Shown: one piece after another, positions 22,610 through 31,220 of the stretch
Layout: every line of letters starts with the position of its first letter
Position numbering within the stretch: the stretch's first letter is position 1
Assembly: GCF_001184025.1 (NCBI RefSeq)
Contig: NZ_BBYG01000031.1
Location: 1-40,946, forward strand
Source of the DNA: Streptomyces maremycinicus
GTDB taxonomy: Bacteria; Actinomycetota; Actinomycetes; Streptomycetales; Streptomycetaceae
Reading direction: 5' to 3'
Length of the DNA stretch: 40,946 nt
Made by a program: the position numbers and the translations under genes
Notes under the pieces: generated by a model
What the model was told of the DNA's origin: nothing
The model's input: only the letters and a program-made list of their open reading frames with translations
The model's database searches: none

Positions 22610-24079
22610 CTATCGCTCGCGGTCGGTCCGCTGCTGGCGGAGCGTCTCCAGCAGGCGGAGCCAGACCTCGCTGGCTGTGGGGTAGCAGGGCACGACGTGC
22701 CAGAGCGCGGACAGCGGGATGCGTGTTACGACCGCGGTGGTGGCGGCATAGACGAGTTCGGCGATGCCTGCGCCGGCGAATGTGGCTCCTACGATCGTGT
22801 CGTCGGTGCGGTCGATGACGAGTTTGGCGCGACCGCGGTAGTCGGGGCGCATCACGTAGGTGCCGGCAAGGGCGGCCAGGTCGTATTCGACGGTGTCGAT
22901 GTCGAGGCCGGCGTCGCGTGCCTGCTGTTCGGTCAGGCCGGTGCTGCCGATCTGCGGGTTGGTGAAGACAACCTGGGGCATGCCGCGGTGTCCTTGCGCA
23001 GCGGACGGTAGTTCGCCGGCGCCGGTGGCGCGGGCGGCGATGACCTCGCCGACGATGCGGGCCTGGTACTTGCCCATGTGAGTGAGCAGCGCGCGGCCGC
23101 AGACGTCGCCGATGGCGTACAGCCAGCCGCCGCCTGTGCCCTGGACGCATTGGTGGTCGTCGACGTGGAGGTATCCGCCAGCTGTGAGGCCTACGGCGGG
23201 CAGGCCGATGTCGGTGGTGTTGGGGGTGCGTCCGGTGGCAACGACAAGTTCATCGGCTGCAAGTTCGCTGCCGTCGTCGAGGGTCAGGTGGACCTCACCG
23301 CCGCGGATGTGTCCCCGGCCGGTGGCCTGGGCCTGGGGGCGCTGGACGCGTGTTGCGCTGCGCCCGGTGAGCAGCCGGACGCCGCTGCGTCGGAGCTCGT
23401 CGGTGACCTCAGCGGCTGCGAAGGGTTCGTGGCGGGTGAGCAGCCGGGTGCTGCGGTGGACGATGGTCACTTCGGCGCCCAGGCCGCGCAACCAGGTGGC
23501 GGCCTCACAGGCGACCACTCCCCCGCCCAGAACAACGACCCGGCCGGGTACCTCCCGCATGGTGGTGACGTCCTGGGAGCTCCAGGGCAGCGCAGCGGGC
23601 AGGCCATCGATATCCGGCAGGAAGGGGCGGGAACCGGTGTCGATGACGACGGCGTGCCGGGCCGTGATCCTTCGGGTCGTGCCGTCGGGAAGGGCGACGT
23701 CGATCGTGCGTTCACCTGCCAGGCGCCCGTATCCGCGTACGACGTCAATGCCGCTCTGCAGAGCCCAGTCGACCTGGGAGGTGTCGTCAAGGTGGTGGAT
23801 GACGGTGTCGCGATGACCGAGCACGGCTTGTGGGTCAAGGGTGGCGGCCAGGCCAGGCAGGCTGCGGGCCGCGTCGATGACCTCCACCGGGCGCAGCAGG
23901 GCCTTACTGGGCATGCACGCCCAGTACGAGCACTCGCCGCCCAGCAGGTTGCTTTCCACAATGACGGCGGACAGGCCCGAGTACTGGGTGGCGTACTGTG
24001 CGGCGTTCTCGCCAGCTGCGGCCCCGCCGAGCACGATCACGTCCCACTGCGAACGGTCCGGATTCACTGATGCGGCCAT
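22610..24079 (-). CDS. FAD/NAD-dependent disulfide oxidoreductase, dihydrolipoamide dehydrogenase-like
   Basis: A 489-residue class I flavoprotein disulfide reductase. The FAD-binding GGAAAGE motif is at 18-24 and the redox-active pair C50/C55 is in GGECSYWACMPSK. The NAD(P)-binding motif VVVLGGGVVACE comes next, then ATGRTPNT and the second FAD motif LYAIGDVCG. In the C-terminal interface the usual HPTxSE motif reads YPTASE: the catalytic His is Tyr while the Glu is kept. Such a change suggests a non-classical substrate. AGGAG before ATG 24079 fixes the start. It is not next to 2-oxoacid dehydrogenase genes, so it is not an ordinary E3. General redox function is sure; substrate unknown. Confidence 0.85.
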   Translation of the reverse strand: MAASVNPDRSQWDVIVLGGAAAGENAAQYATQYSGLSAVIVESNLLGGECSYWACMPSKALLRPVEVIDAARSLPGLAATLDPQAVLGHRDTVIHHLDDTSQVDWALQSGIDVVRGYGRLAGERTIDVALPDGTTRRITARHAVVIDTGSRPFLPDIDGLPAALPWSSQDVTTMREVPGRVVVLGGGVVACEAATWLRGLGAEVTIVHRSTRLLTRHEPFAAAEVTDELRRSGVRLLTGRSATRVQRPQAQATGRGHIRGGEVHLTLDDGSELAADELVVATGRTPNTTDIGLPAVGLTAGGYLHVDDHQCVQGTGGGWLYAIGDVCGRALLTHMGKYQARIVGEVIAARATGAGELPSAAQGHRGMPQVVFTNPQIGSTGLTEQQARDAGLDIDTVEYDLAALAGTYVMRPDYRGRAKLVIDRTDDTIVGATFAGAGIAELVYAATTAVVTRIPLSALWHVVPCYPTASEVWLRLLETLRQQRTDRER

Positions 24080-24186
24080 GATGCGCTCCTGAGGGGGGCC
24101 GGCCCAGGCGTGGTGTGTCCATGGGCTTGGGGTGCTTGCTCAATGAGGGAATTGGAAGTCGTCCGGGTAGGTGGGATGAGTCGGGA

Positions 24187-24602
24187 TCACGCTGTTTCAT
24201 CGAGGATTCCGGCGAGCTCGGTGTCGAGGTCGAGCAGGCGGTGTTCGGCGCCCGGCGGGACCACCTCGTAGGCCGCAGCGAGGAAACGGCGCAGGCTGTG
24301 GGTGGACAGCAGCACGAGCGCGATGTGTTCCGCACCGTGCAGCTCGACGTCGTCTTCGCCTGCGGGCACCCGCAGACCTTCCTCGAGCAGGCTGCGCGCG
24401 AACGTCCAGGTCGGTGGGATGGGCTGGCCCGGGGGGGCGGGAAGCGGATCTGTACTGCGTAGGGGTCCGTGCAGTGGTAGGCCAGCTGAACAGTGAAGGG
24501 CACTGGTGGGCCGTTTGTGCCCGCCAGGAACGCCTGAGCGGCGGCCTGTACGGGGTCTTGATGCACGTGCGGGCAGTGCGGGGGCTTGTTGAACAAGGTC
24601 AT
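24187..24602 (-). pseudogene. SsgA-like sporulation/cell-division protein, frameshifted
   Basis: Across two frames this is an SsgA-like protein (SALP). MTLFNKPPH...PPVPFTVQLAYHCTDPYAVQIRF forms the first part. WTFARSLLEEGLRVPAGEDD, then HSLRRFLAAAYEVVPPGAEH and DLDTELAGILDETA form the rest. The frame changes at a run of seven Gs (24431-24437 on the plus strand; Cs in the coding strand), where one extra base would restore reading. SALPs guide septum formation and peptidoglycan changes in sporulating actinomycetes. It may be a pseudogene, a homopolymer sequencing error, or a gene that switches by slippage; the near-perfect flanking frames favour a recent event. Confidence 0.75.
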
Positions 24603-24866
24603 GACGGTCTCCGGGGGTGGTGCACAGGTGCGGACCTGCTCCTGTCTCGCGCAGCCGAGGCGGGCGGTCTGCCAGCCCGCGACCATGGCGCGCTGTGAGA
24701 GACGGTAGGCAGCTGTGCGCGGTTGTGGGTTGCTGACCGTGCACGTCGGGTTGTCCAGGACGGCACGGCAGTGCCCGGTTGTCACAAAGGTGCTTCTGCC
24801 CGGGGGCGGGAGCGGTCGAGGTGGGATAATCCGGACAAGCGTTCCCTGCACGATCGCGAGGCCGCC

Positions 24867-27632
24867 ATGACCAGGCCGACTCCTGCCGCGCACAGTCCGG
24901 ATGTTTCCCTGGTGGGCCGCTCACAGACGGTGGCCGAGCTGTCGCGGGTGCTGCCCCAGGCCGGGTCGGGTCGTGCCTGCCTCCTGCGTGGTGAGCCCGG
25001 CGTGGGGAAGACCGCCGTGCTGGATTCGGTGGTCACCCATGCGGAGCGTGCCGGCGTGCGCCTGCTGCGGGTCACGGGGGCGGAAAGCGAAGTACAGCTG
25101 GCTTTCTCCGGCCTGCACCAGTTGCTGCTGCCGCTGGAACCGCTGAGGAGGCACCTGGCCGACGGGCATCGGGACGCGCTGGACGGTGCCCTCGGTGCAA
25201 CTGCAGGAGGGGTGGCGGACCCCTTTGTGCTGTGCTCGGCGACGGTGGATCTCCTGCGGCGGGCGGCGCAGCAGCAGCCTGTCCTTGTCGTCATCGATGA
25301 TGTGCAGTGGCTGGACCGCTCCAGTACCGAGGTCGTGGCCTTTCTTGCCAGGCGGGTGCGCACTTTGCCGGTGAGTGTGCTGCTGGCGGCCCGCAGCGGG
25401 GCAGCGTGCGCGATCGACCAGGAACATCTTGACGAGTTTGTTTTGGAGCCGCTGAGCACGGCGGCGTCCATGGAGCTGCTGCGAACCCGTTTCCCCGACC
25501 TTGCGCAGCACGTTCGGGAGCGAGTCTGCGCGGAAGCTGCGGGTAATGTCCTGGCGCTGCTGGAGTTGCCTGCCGCGCTCACCGAGCCGCGCGCGACCTG
25601 GGCGCTGGAGAACCGCCTGCCGCTGACCGACCGGTTGCAGTCGGTCTTCGCCGGGCGGGCCGAGCAGCTTCCTCAGGACGTGCAGTGGGGGCTGCTGCTG
25701 GCGGCCCTGGAGCCGCTGTATATGCGGCACGCCGTCGGCGAGCCTGGCTTGTGGAAGCCTGCCGCGGAGGCGGGTCTGCTCGTGTCCGCCCGGGATGCGG
25801 TGACGTTCCGCCATCCTCTGGTGCGCTCCGCGCTGATCGAGGCGACACCTTTGTCGCGGGTCAGGCAGGCGCATAGGCACCTGGCAGCGTTCGTGGCAGA
25901 TGACGCCGACCGCAGTGCGTGGCATCGAGCAGGCGCGACCGTCGAGCCGGATGAGAGTGTGGCTGCCGACCTTGAAGCGGCCGGCCGACGGGCGTGGGAG
26001 AAGGGCGGGTCAGCCATCGCGGTGGCGGCCTGGGCAAGGGCCGCTGAGCTCAGCGAGCAGCCGGCCGACCGTGCGCGACGGCTCACCGAAGCCGCCTACA
26101 CCGCAGTTCAGACCGGTATGGTGCAGTATGCCGAGCAGCTCTTGGCGGAGGCCCGCCACGCTCACGCCGATCCCGCTGAGGCGGCAGGTACCGCACGCAC
26201 GGCGCAGGCCTACCTACTCCTGCAGTGCTCCGGCGACCTGGACGGCTCGCTGCGGCTGTTGCATCGGGCCCTGGCGGAAAGCCCGACCGTCATCAGCCCC
26301 GACGTCAACGGCTTCGACGAGACACTAAACCTGCTGCTGTACAACTGCCAGTACGCCTCGCGGGCAGCAGCATGGGCGGACTTCGACGCCGCCCTCGCCG
26401 CACTCCCCCAGGCGCCGTCGGAAGTGACGCAGATGTCTGTGGATGTCGTGCTGCGCCCCGCCGAGACGGCGCAGCAGGTACGGCAGCGCCTGTTGCGGAT
26501 CTTTGCAGGGCTGCCGGAAGACGAGATGCCGCGCACGGTGGTGGCGCTGTGTGCTCCCGCTTCCGTGGTGGGAGCCATGGAACCCATCCGTGACCGTCTG
26601 TTCCGGCTGCTGAAGGCCGAACGCCAGGAAGGCGTCATCAGCACGCGTCTGACGCTGCTGCTCGTGCTGACCCACCAGGAGATCCAGACCGCCAATTGGC
26701 CACAGGCGGACGAGCTCGCGCGGGAGGGAAGGGACCTGGCCCACGGACACGGATTTCAATTGCTGTACTGGTTGTTCACCTGCCAGCTGGGAAAGATTGC
26801 CGCGCACCGGGGAGACAGCGAGCAGGCTGTCCGTCTGGCTGTGCAGGCGGACCGGTGGGCGGCTCCGCGCAGAATCGGTCTGATCCGTACGGTGACGACG
26901 TGGATCCGCGGCCTCGCCGTGCTGGGCGACGGGCGGGCCGACGACGCATTCGAGCTGATGTCGCGCACCAGTCCGGTGCGGCCGCTGCCCGTACGGGACC
27001 GTTTCGTTCACCAGAGTCTGTTGGACTGGATTGAAGCCGCAGTGCGCTGCGGCCGTCTCGATGAGGCGCGCGTCCACCTGGCCGGGGCGCGGGACATCGG
27101 ACTTGACCGCGTCTCTCCTTATCTGGCCCTGCTCGTGGAAGGTTCAGCCGCGCTGTGTGCTTCCGAGGAAGAGGCCGATGCCCGCTTTCGTGCGGCGCTG
27201 TCGATGGAGTCGGCGGACCGGTATCCGTTCGAGCAGGCCCGTTTGCTGCTGGCCTACGGTCAACGGCTGCGGCGTGCGCGTCGGCGTGAGGAAGCTGCGG
27301 TCCGTCTGCAGCTGGCGTGGGAGATCTTCGATCGGCTGGGCGCTCAGCGGTGGGCGGACACCTCGGCGGGGGAGCTGCGGGCTGCCGGGCGTGCGGTGAG
27401 CGCCGTGCGGCGGCCGGAGCCGGGTGGCGGTCTGACGGCCCAGGAGATCCTTATCGCGCAGCTCGCGGCGCGGGGACTGACCAACAAGCAGATCGGCACA
27501 CAGCTGGATCTGTCTCCGCGGACGGTCAGTACCCATCTGTACAACGTCTTCCCGAAACTGGGTGTGACCTCGCGTGCGGCGTTGGGAGACGCCTTGAGGT
27601 CAGCGGGGCTCGGTGGCGGGACAGCGCTGTGA
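24867..27632 (+). CDS. LuxR-family transcriptional regulator with AAA ATPase domain (LAL type)
   Basis: A 921-residue large ATP-binding LuxR regulator. The N-terminus has Walker A GEPGVGKT (42-49) and Walker B LVVIDDVQWLD (about 146-156). A long helical repeat region (about 300-840) follows. The C-terminal LuxR helix-turn-helix is LTAQEILIAQLAARGLTNKQ...SPRTVSTHLYNVFPKLGV. ATG 24867 begins just before the conserved SLVGR segment; the longer open frame from 24723 adds 48 unlikely residues. LAL proteins commonly activate secondary-metabolism or carbon-use operons. It is convergent with the DUF1348 gene, and a hairpin at 27647 separates them. Its target is unknown. Confidence 0.9.
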   Translation: MTRPTPAAHSPDVSLVGRSQTVAELSRVLPQAGSGRACLLRGEPGVGKTAVLDSVVTHAERAGVRLLRVTGAESEVQLAFSGLHQLLLPLEPLRRHLADGHRDALDGALGATAGGVADPFVLCSATVDLLRRAAQQQPVLVVIDDVQWLDRSSTEVVAFLARRVRTLPVSVLLAARSGAACAIDQEHLDEFVLEPLSTAASMELLRTRFPDLAQHVRERVCAEAAGNVLALLELPAALTEPRATWALENRLPLTDRLQSVFAGRAEQLPQDVQWGLLLAALEPLYMRHAVGEPGLWKPAAEAGLLVSARDAVTFRHPLVRSALIEATPLSRVRQAHRHLAAFVADDADRSAWHRAGATVEPDESVAADLEAAGRRAWEKGGSAIAVAAWARAAELSEQPADRARRLTEAAYTAVQTGMVQYAEQLLAEARHAHADPAEAAGTARTAQAYLLLQCSGDLDGSLRLLHRALAESPTVISPDVNGFDETLNLLLYNCQYASRAAAWADFDAALAALPQAPSEVTQMSVDVVLRPAETAQQVRQRLLRIFAGLPEDEMPRTVVALCAPASVVGAMEPIRDRLFRLLKAERQEGVISTRLTLLLVLTHQEIQTANWPQADELAREGRDLAHGHGFQLLYWLFTCQLGKIAAHRGDSEQAVRLAVQADRWAAPRRIGLIRTVTTWIRGLAVLGDGRADDAFELMSRTSPVRPLPVRDRFVHQSLLDWIEAAVRCGRLDEARVHLAGARDIGLDRVSPYLALLVEGSAALCASEEEADARFRAALSMESADRYPFEQARLLLAYGQRLRRARRREEAAVRLQLAWEIFDRLGAQRWADTSAGELRAAGRAVSAVRRPEPGGGLTAQEILIAQLAARGLTNKQIGTQLDLSPRTVSTHLYNVFPKLGVTSRAALGDALRSAGLGGGTAL

Positions 27633-27646
27633 GGTGTGCGAAAGTC

Positions 27647-27678
27647 GTCCGCGGGGCCGAGAGGACATCCCCGCGGAC
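27647..27678. terminator. Bidirectional terminator hairpin
   Basis: GTCCGCGGGG (27647-27656) pairs perfectly with CCCCGCGGAC (27669-27678). It sits between the convergent LuxR gene (stop 27632) and DUF1348 gene (stop 27688), so it can serve both. Confidence 0.75.
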
Positions 27679-27687
27679 GGTAGCCGG

Positions 27688-28155
27688 CTACAGGCCGAGG
27701 TCGCTGAGCCCGGGGTGGCCGTCGGGACGGCGTCCGAGCGGCCAGTGGTAGAGACGGTCGGACTCGCGGATGGGCAGGTCGTTGATGCAGGCATGGCGTG
27801 TGTGCATCAGTCCGTCGGCATCGAAGTCCCAGTTCTCGTTGCCGTAGGAGCGGTACCAGTTGAAAGAGTCGTCGTGCCACTCGTAGGCGAAGCGGACAGC
27901 GATGCGGCTGCCGTCGAAGGCCCACAGTTCCTTGATGAGCCGGTAGTCCAGTTCGCGGGCCCACTTGCGGGTCAGGAAGGCGACGATCTCGTCGCGGCCG
28001 TTGGCGAACTCGGCACGGTTTCGCCAACGGGAGTCCTTGGTGTACGCGAGCGACACTTTCTGCGGGTCTCGGGTGTTCCAGCCGTCCTCGGCAAGGCGGA
28101 CCTTCTCGATGGCCGTCTCCCGCGTGAAGGGCGGGAACGGGGGGCGTTGGCTCAT
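27688..28155 (-). CDS. DUF1348 (SnoaL/NTF2-like) protein
   Basis: A 155-residue protein of the DUF1348 family, an NTF2/SnoaL-like cone fold. Signatures are VRLAEDGWNTRDPQKVSLAY, DSRWRNRAEF, FLTRKWARELDYRLIKELW, FAYEWHDDSFNWYRSYGNEN and WPLGRRPDGHPGLSDLGL. The family is highly conserved but has no firmly assigned activity; the fold often binds small hydrophobic molecules. GAGGAG upstream of ATG 28155 supports the start. It is transcribed alone, away from the nearest minus-strand gene. Confidence 0.85.
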   Translation of the reverse strand: MSQRPPFPPFTRETAIEKVRLAEDGWNTRDPQKVSLAYTKDSRWRNRAEFANGRDEIVAFLTRKWARELDYRLIKELWAFDGSRIAVRFAYEWHDDSFNWYRSYGNENWDFDADGLMHTRHACINDLPIRESDRLYHWPLGRRPDGHPGLSDLGL

Positions 28156-28617
28156 GTGATCTCTCCTCGACTAGGGACGCAGCGTGCACCGCGCCGGCCG
28201 CCGTGCCCGTGCACTAGGCGGGATCAGTGCCGGTAGAGGCGTCCTCCCAGCCCCGGGAGAGGGGGTGAGGAGCGCCCGGCACCACCACCGTAGCCAGCAG
28301 CGCATGGGGTGTTTGCGCGCTGACGCACGGCCGTTTGTCCATGTGTGCCCCCTGCGCACGGCATGACCTGTGCCACTTGCCCGGTGACCGGACGACGCCG
28401 GCCAGCAGCAGGCCCAGCGCCTGCCGGCTGTCCCTCTCAGCGGGTCGGCTTTCCGGCCGTGCGGTGGCCTCGGGTGCGCGAAACCAACGGAGGGCGCAGG
28501 CCGGGTCGACGCGGGGTCCCGGTGGCCGGAAGCGGGCGTACTCGGGAGCGAAGCGCAGAGCGTCGGCGGATAGGCGAGCGACGGTGGCAGGCCGCGGTCG
28601 TCGCCTCCAGAGGGCTC
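28156..28617. other. Intergenic region
   Basis: No convincing gene on either strand. It should hold the promoter of the DUF1348 gene. I see no clear operators or transposon remains. Confidence 0.4.
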
Positions 28618-29772
28618 TCAGGCTCTGTCGTCCGTCTGCTTCGCGTTGCCGCCCGGCAGCAGCAGGTAGTCGGAACGGATGGGGCGCCTGTCGAAGAACG
28701 CGTCGAGGATCTCCCGGACCCCGGCGGCGTAGCGGCTCTGCGCCGACAGGGTGGCGGTCCCTGCGCCGGGCGAATCTGCCAGGTGCGGGAGGCCAGAGGC
28801 GGGCGGGTGGGCTAGGGCTCCGCTGTATCCGGCCAGTTCGCCCGTGGCCAGGGCGCGGTGGACGGCGGGCGTGTCGACGCGCTCAGCGGGGGTGCCGCAG
28901 TTGATCAGGTAGCTTCCGCGCCGGAGGTGATCCAGCAGGTTGCGGTCGACCGGGTGAGGGAGCTGGCCGGGCGTGGGCGCCATGAGCAGCAGGACCTCGC
29001 ACTGTTCGGCCAGGGCGGGAAGGTCGGGGGCGTAGGCCGCGCGCAGCCGCTGCTCGAGTGGTGCCGGCAGATGCCGGGGAGCGGTGTAGTGCAGGTGGAC
29101 GGCGAAAGAGGCCAGGCGGTGCATGGCGGCCTGGCCCGCGAGTCCGGCGTCGGCCAGGCCGACGTGCAGTCCTTGGAGGTCGTAGGAACGGGCCGCGTGG
29201 TCGGCCAGGCTCGGCGGCGCGCCGCGGCGCGGTCCGGGTTCGTCGCGGATGAGAGCGAGGGTGTGCAGTACCGCGTGCTCTGCTTGGCTGATGTAGTCGC
29301 TGTCGGCGACATGGGCGACGGTCAGGTCCAGGTCCGCCGCCGTTTCGAGGTCGAGGTACGCCGCTCCGCTGCCTGCGGTGATGACCAGGCGCAGGCAGCG
29401 GGCGCGCTGAAGGCGCTGGCGGGTCAGGCCGGCCGGCCATGCCGGCTGGCAGATCAGGACGTCGGCGCTGGGCAGGTGCCGGTCGAGGGCTCCTCCAGGA
29501 CGCCCGGTGTCGGTGGTGACGATGAGGGTGTGGCCCGCGCTCTCGATGAAGCGGCGTAGCCCCAGGGCGCCGGCGACGCTGCCGAGCAGTTCTCCGGGTA
29601 AGAAGTCCGCCGCATGGGGGGCGGGCCTGGCACCGTCACGGGCGGACTGTTGCAGCCCGGGCAGTCCCCCGCGGCGGTAGCGTGGCGGGAAGCCGTCGGC
29701 CGGATCGGGAAACAGCACGCATACGACTCTCGCCAACGCTCTCACCGTCCCGGCGTGCCCGCTCGAATGCAT
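28618..29772 (-). CDS. NAD-dependent formate dehydrogenase homologue lacking catalytic residues
   Basis: The 384-residue product follows the full length of bacterial NAD formate dehydrogenases: FPDPADGFPPRYRR, PGELLGSVAGALGLRRFIES, GHTLIVTTD, ADVLICQPAWPAGLT, SQAEHAVLHTLALIRD, FAVHLHYTAPRHLP, LINCGTPAERVD, SAQSRYAAGVREILDAFFDR. Key residues are altered. The substrate Asn region reads VADSDYIS instead of xxCNSIS. The catalytic Arg of TARG is replaced (NCGTP). The catalytic His of TPHxSG is missing, with SPGAGTAT in its place. The Rossmann glycine motif is also irregular (ADAGLAG). It is therefore probably not a formate dehydrogenase; a non-enzymatic role or slow decay is possible. The start is ATG 29772 or GTG 29745; neither has an ideal ribosome binding site. 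Confidence 0.8.
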   Translation of the reverse strand: MHSSGHAGTVRALARVVCVLFPDPADGFPPRYRRGGLPGLQQSARDGARPAPHAADFLPGELLGSVAGALGLRRFIESAGHTLIVTTDTGRPGGALDRHLPSADVLICQPAWPAGLTRQRLQRARCLRLVITAGSGAAYLDLETAADLDLTVAHVADSDYISQAEHAVLHTLALIRDEPGPRRGAPPSLADHAARSYDLQGLHVGLADAGLAGQAAMHRLASFAVHLHYTAPRHLPAPLEQRLRAAYAPDLPALAEQCEVLLLMAPTPGQLPHPVDRNLLDHLRRGSYLINCGTPAERVDTPAVHRALATGELAGYSGALAHPPASGLPHLADSPGAGTATLSAQSRYAAGVREILDAFFDRRPIRSDYLLLPGGNAKQTDDRA

Positions 29773-30108
29773 CCTCCCGAGGGCGTCTTCACCGCTCGTC
29801 CTTTCACGCTAGGACGGGTGGTGAAGATGACTTGTCCGTCCGTGCGTCGGCACCAGGCCGCCAGCGCACAAGGCGGTGTCCGGTGCAGTCGCGTGCTGCC
29901 GGCATCGGGCTGGGGGCCGGGCGGGTGCGTCTGCTGTGCTGGTCTTCGCCGTAGCCGGTCGGGTTGCTCGCGGGTAGTCCGGCCGCATGGTGCGGCTGTC
30001 GAGCAGTGGCCTCCCGGCCCGTCCGTGCTCCTCACGTCCGGGTGTCGCGATTCATCAGCGGTGCTGGGCGCTGTTGCCGTGGTGCAGCTTTATGAAGAGT
30101 TCGGCAGA
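29773..30108. other. Intergenic region
   Basis: No convincing gene. It holds only the 5' flank of the formate-dehydrogenase-like gene and the 3' flank of the alpha/beta hydrolase. I see no strong hairpins or repeats. Confidence 0.4.
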
Positions 30109-30975
30109 TCAGGGCAGCCTGGTTGCGAGGAAGCCCCTGATGTATCCGGTGATCGCGTCCAGGTGGCTTTCCAGAGCGAAGTGGCCGGAGTCGATGAGGT
30201 GGATCTCGGCGTCGGGCAGGTCGCGGCGGAAGGCGTGCGCCCCGTCAGGGCCGAAGATTTCGTCGCCCTTGCCCCAGACCGCCAGCAGCGGCACCTCGCT
30301 GGTGCGGAAGTAGTCGTGGACCTGCGGGTATAGGTCGACGTTGGTGATGTAGTCGCGGAAGAGATCCAGTTGGATGACGTCGTTGCCGGGTCGGTCGAGC
30401 AGGGCCTGGTCGTGGCTCCAGGTGTCGGGGCTCACCAGGCTCGGATCGCCCACGCCGTTGAGGTACTGCCAGCGGGTGCTGTCCCTGCTCAGGGCATGGC
30501 GCACGGCCGCCTCGGTGTGGGGGTTGGGGTCGCGGGCGTAGGCGAACAGTCCGTCCCAGAAGGAGTCGACGAAGCCGTCGGTGTAGGCGTTGCCGTTCTG
30601 GCTGATGATGGCGGTGATCTTGTCGGGGGTGCGCAGGGCGAGCCGCCAGCCGACGGGTGCGCCGTAGTCCTGCACATACATCGCGTACCGGTCGACGCCC
30701 AGGTGCGCGAGCAGAGCTTCGGTGACATCGGTGAGCTGCTCGAAGGTGTAGTCGAAGTCGTGCGGCGGCGGGGCGGAAGAGCGGCCGAAGCCGACGAAGT
30801 CGGGGGCGATGACGTGGTAGCGGTCGGCGAGCGCGGGGATGAGGTGGCGGAACATGTGCGAGCTGGTCGGGAAGCCGTGCAGGAGGACGACGGCAGGAGC
30901 GCTGGCGGGGCCGGCCTGCCGGTAGAAGACGCGCTGGCCGGCGATGTCTGCGGTGCGGTGGTGGACGGGGACCAT
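30109..30975 (-). CDS. Alpha/beta hydrolase, haloalkane dehalogenase/epoxide hydrolase-like
   Basis: A 288-residue alpha/beta hydrolase. HGFP (33-36) forms the oxyanion part. The nucleophile elbow is VQDYGAP with Asp103, as in haloalkane dehalogenases and epoxide hydrolases, rather than serine. The acid is in WGKGDEIFGP and the base His in IDSGHFALE near the C-terminus. Substrate specificity cannot be read from sequence. I chose ATG 30975 (MVPVHH) because the upstream frame is not protein-like. It is divergent from the AraC gene at 31221, which may control it. Confidence 0.88.
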   Translation of the reverse strand: MVPVHHRTADIAGQRVFYRQAGPASAPAVVLLHGFPTSSHMFRHLIPALADRYHVIAPDFVGFGRSSAPPPHDFDYTFEQLTDVTEALLAHLGVDRYAMYVQDYGAPVGWRLALRTPDKITAIISQNGNAYTDGFVDSFWDGLFAYARDPNPHTEAAVRHALSRDSTRWQYLNGVGDPSLVSPDTWSHDQALLDRPGNDVIQLDLFRDYITNVDLYPQVHDYFRTSEVPLLAVWGKGDEIFGPDGAHAFRRDLPDAEIHLIDSGHFALESHLDAITGYIRGFLATRLP

Positions 30976-31220
30976 GACAGCTCCAGAAGGGGGTTCGTGC
31001 GGGGCGGGCGAAAGACGGCTCTGAGGCTTGGATCGCCGCTGTTGCGCCCGCGGGGCATGACCCGACCGTAAGAGCCGGTGAGGAGGGGGTTTTACCTGCT
31101 GGTGCACGCCGTCTTGCCCCTGACGGAACCGGACAGTCACATGACGTATGACGCGGACTCGGTGGCGCGAAAGCATCGTTGCGTGCTCTTCGATACGCAC
31201 CTCAGCCCGCGGAGCCGATC

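Noticed and set aside
24723..24866. Longer start for the LuxR regulator
   Set aside because: The extra 48 residues are not protein-like, and ATG 24867 starts right before the conserved region.
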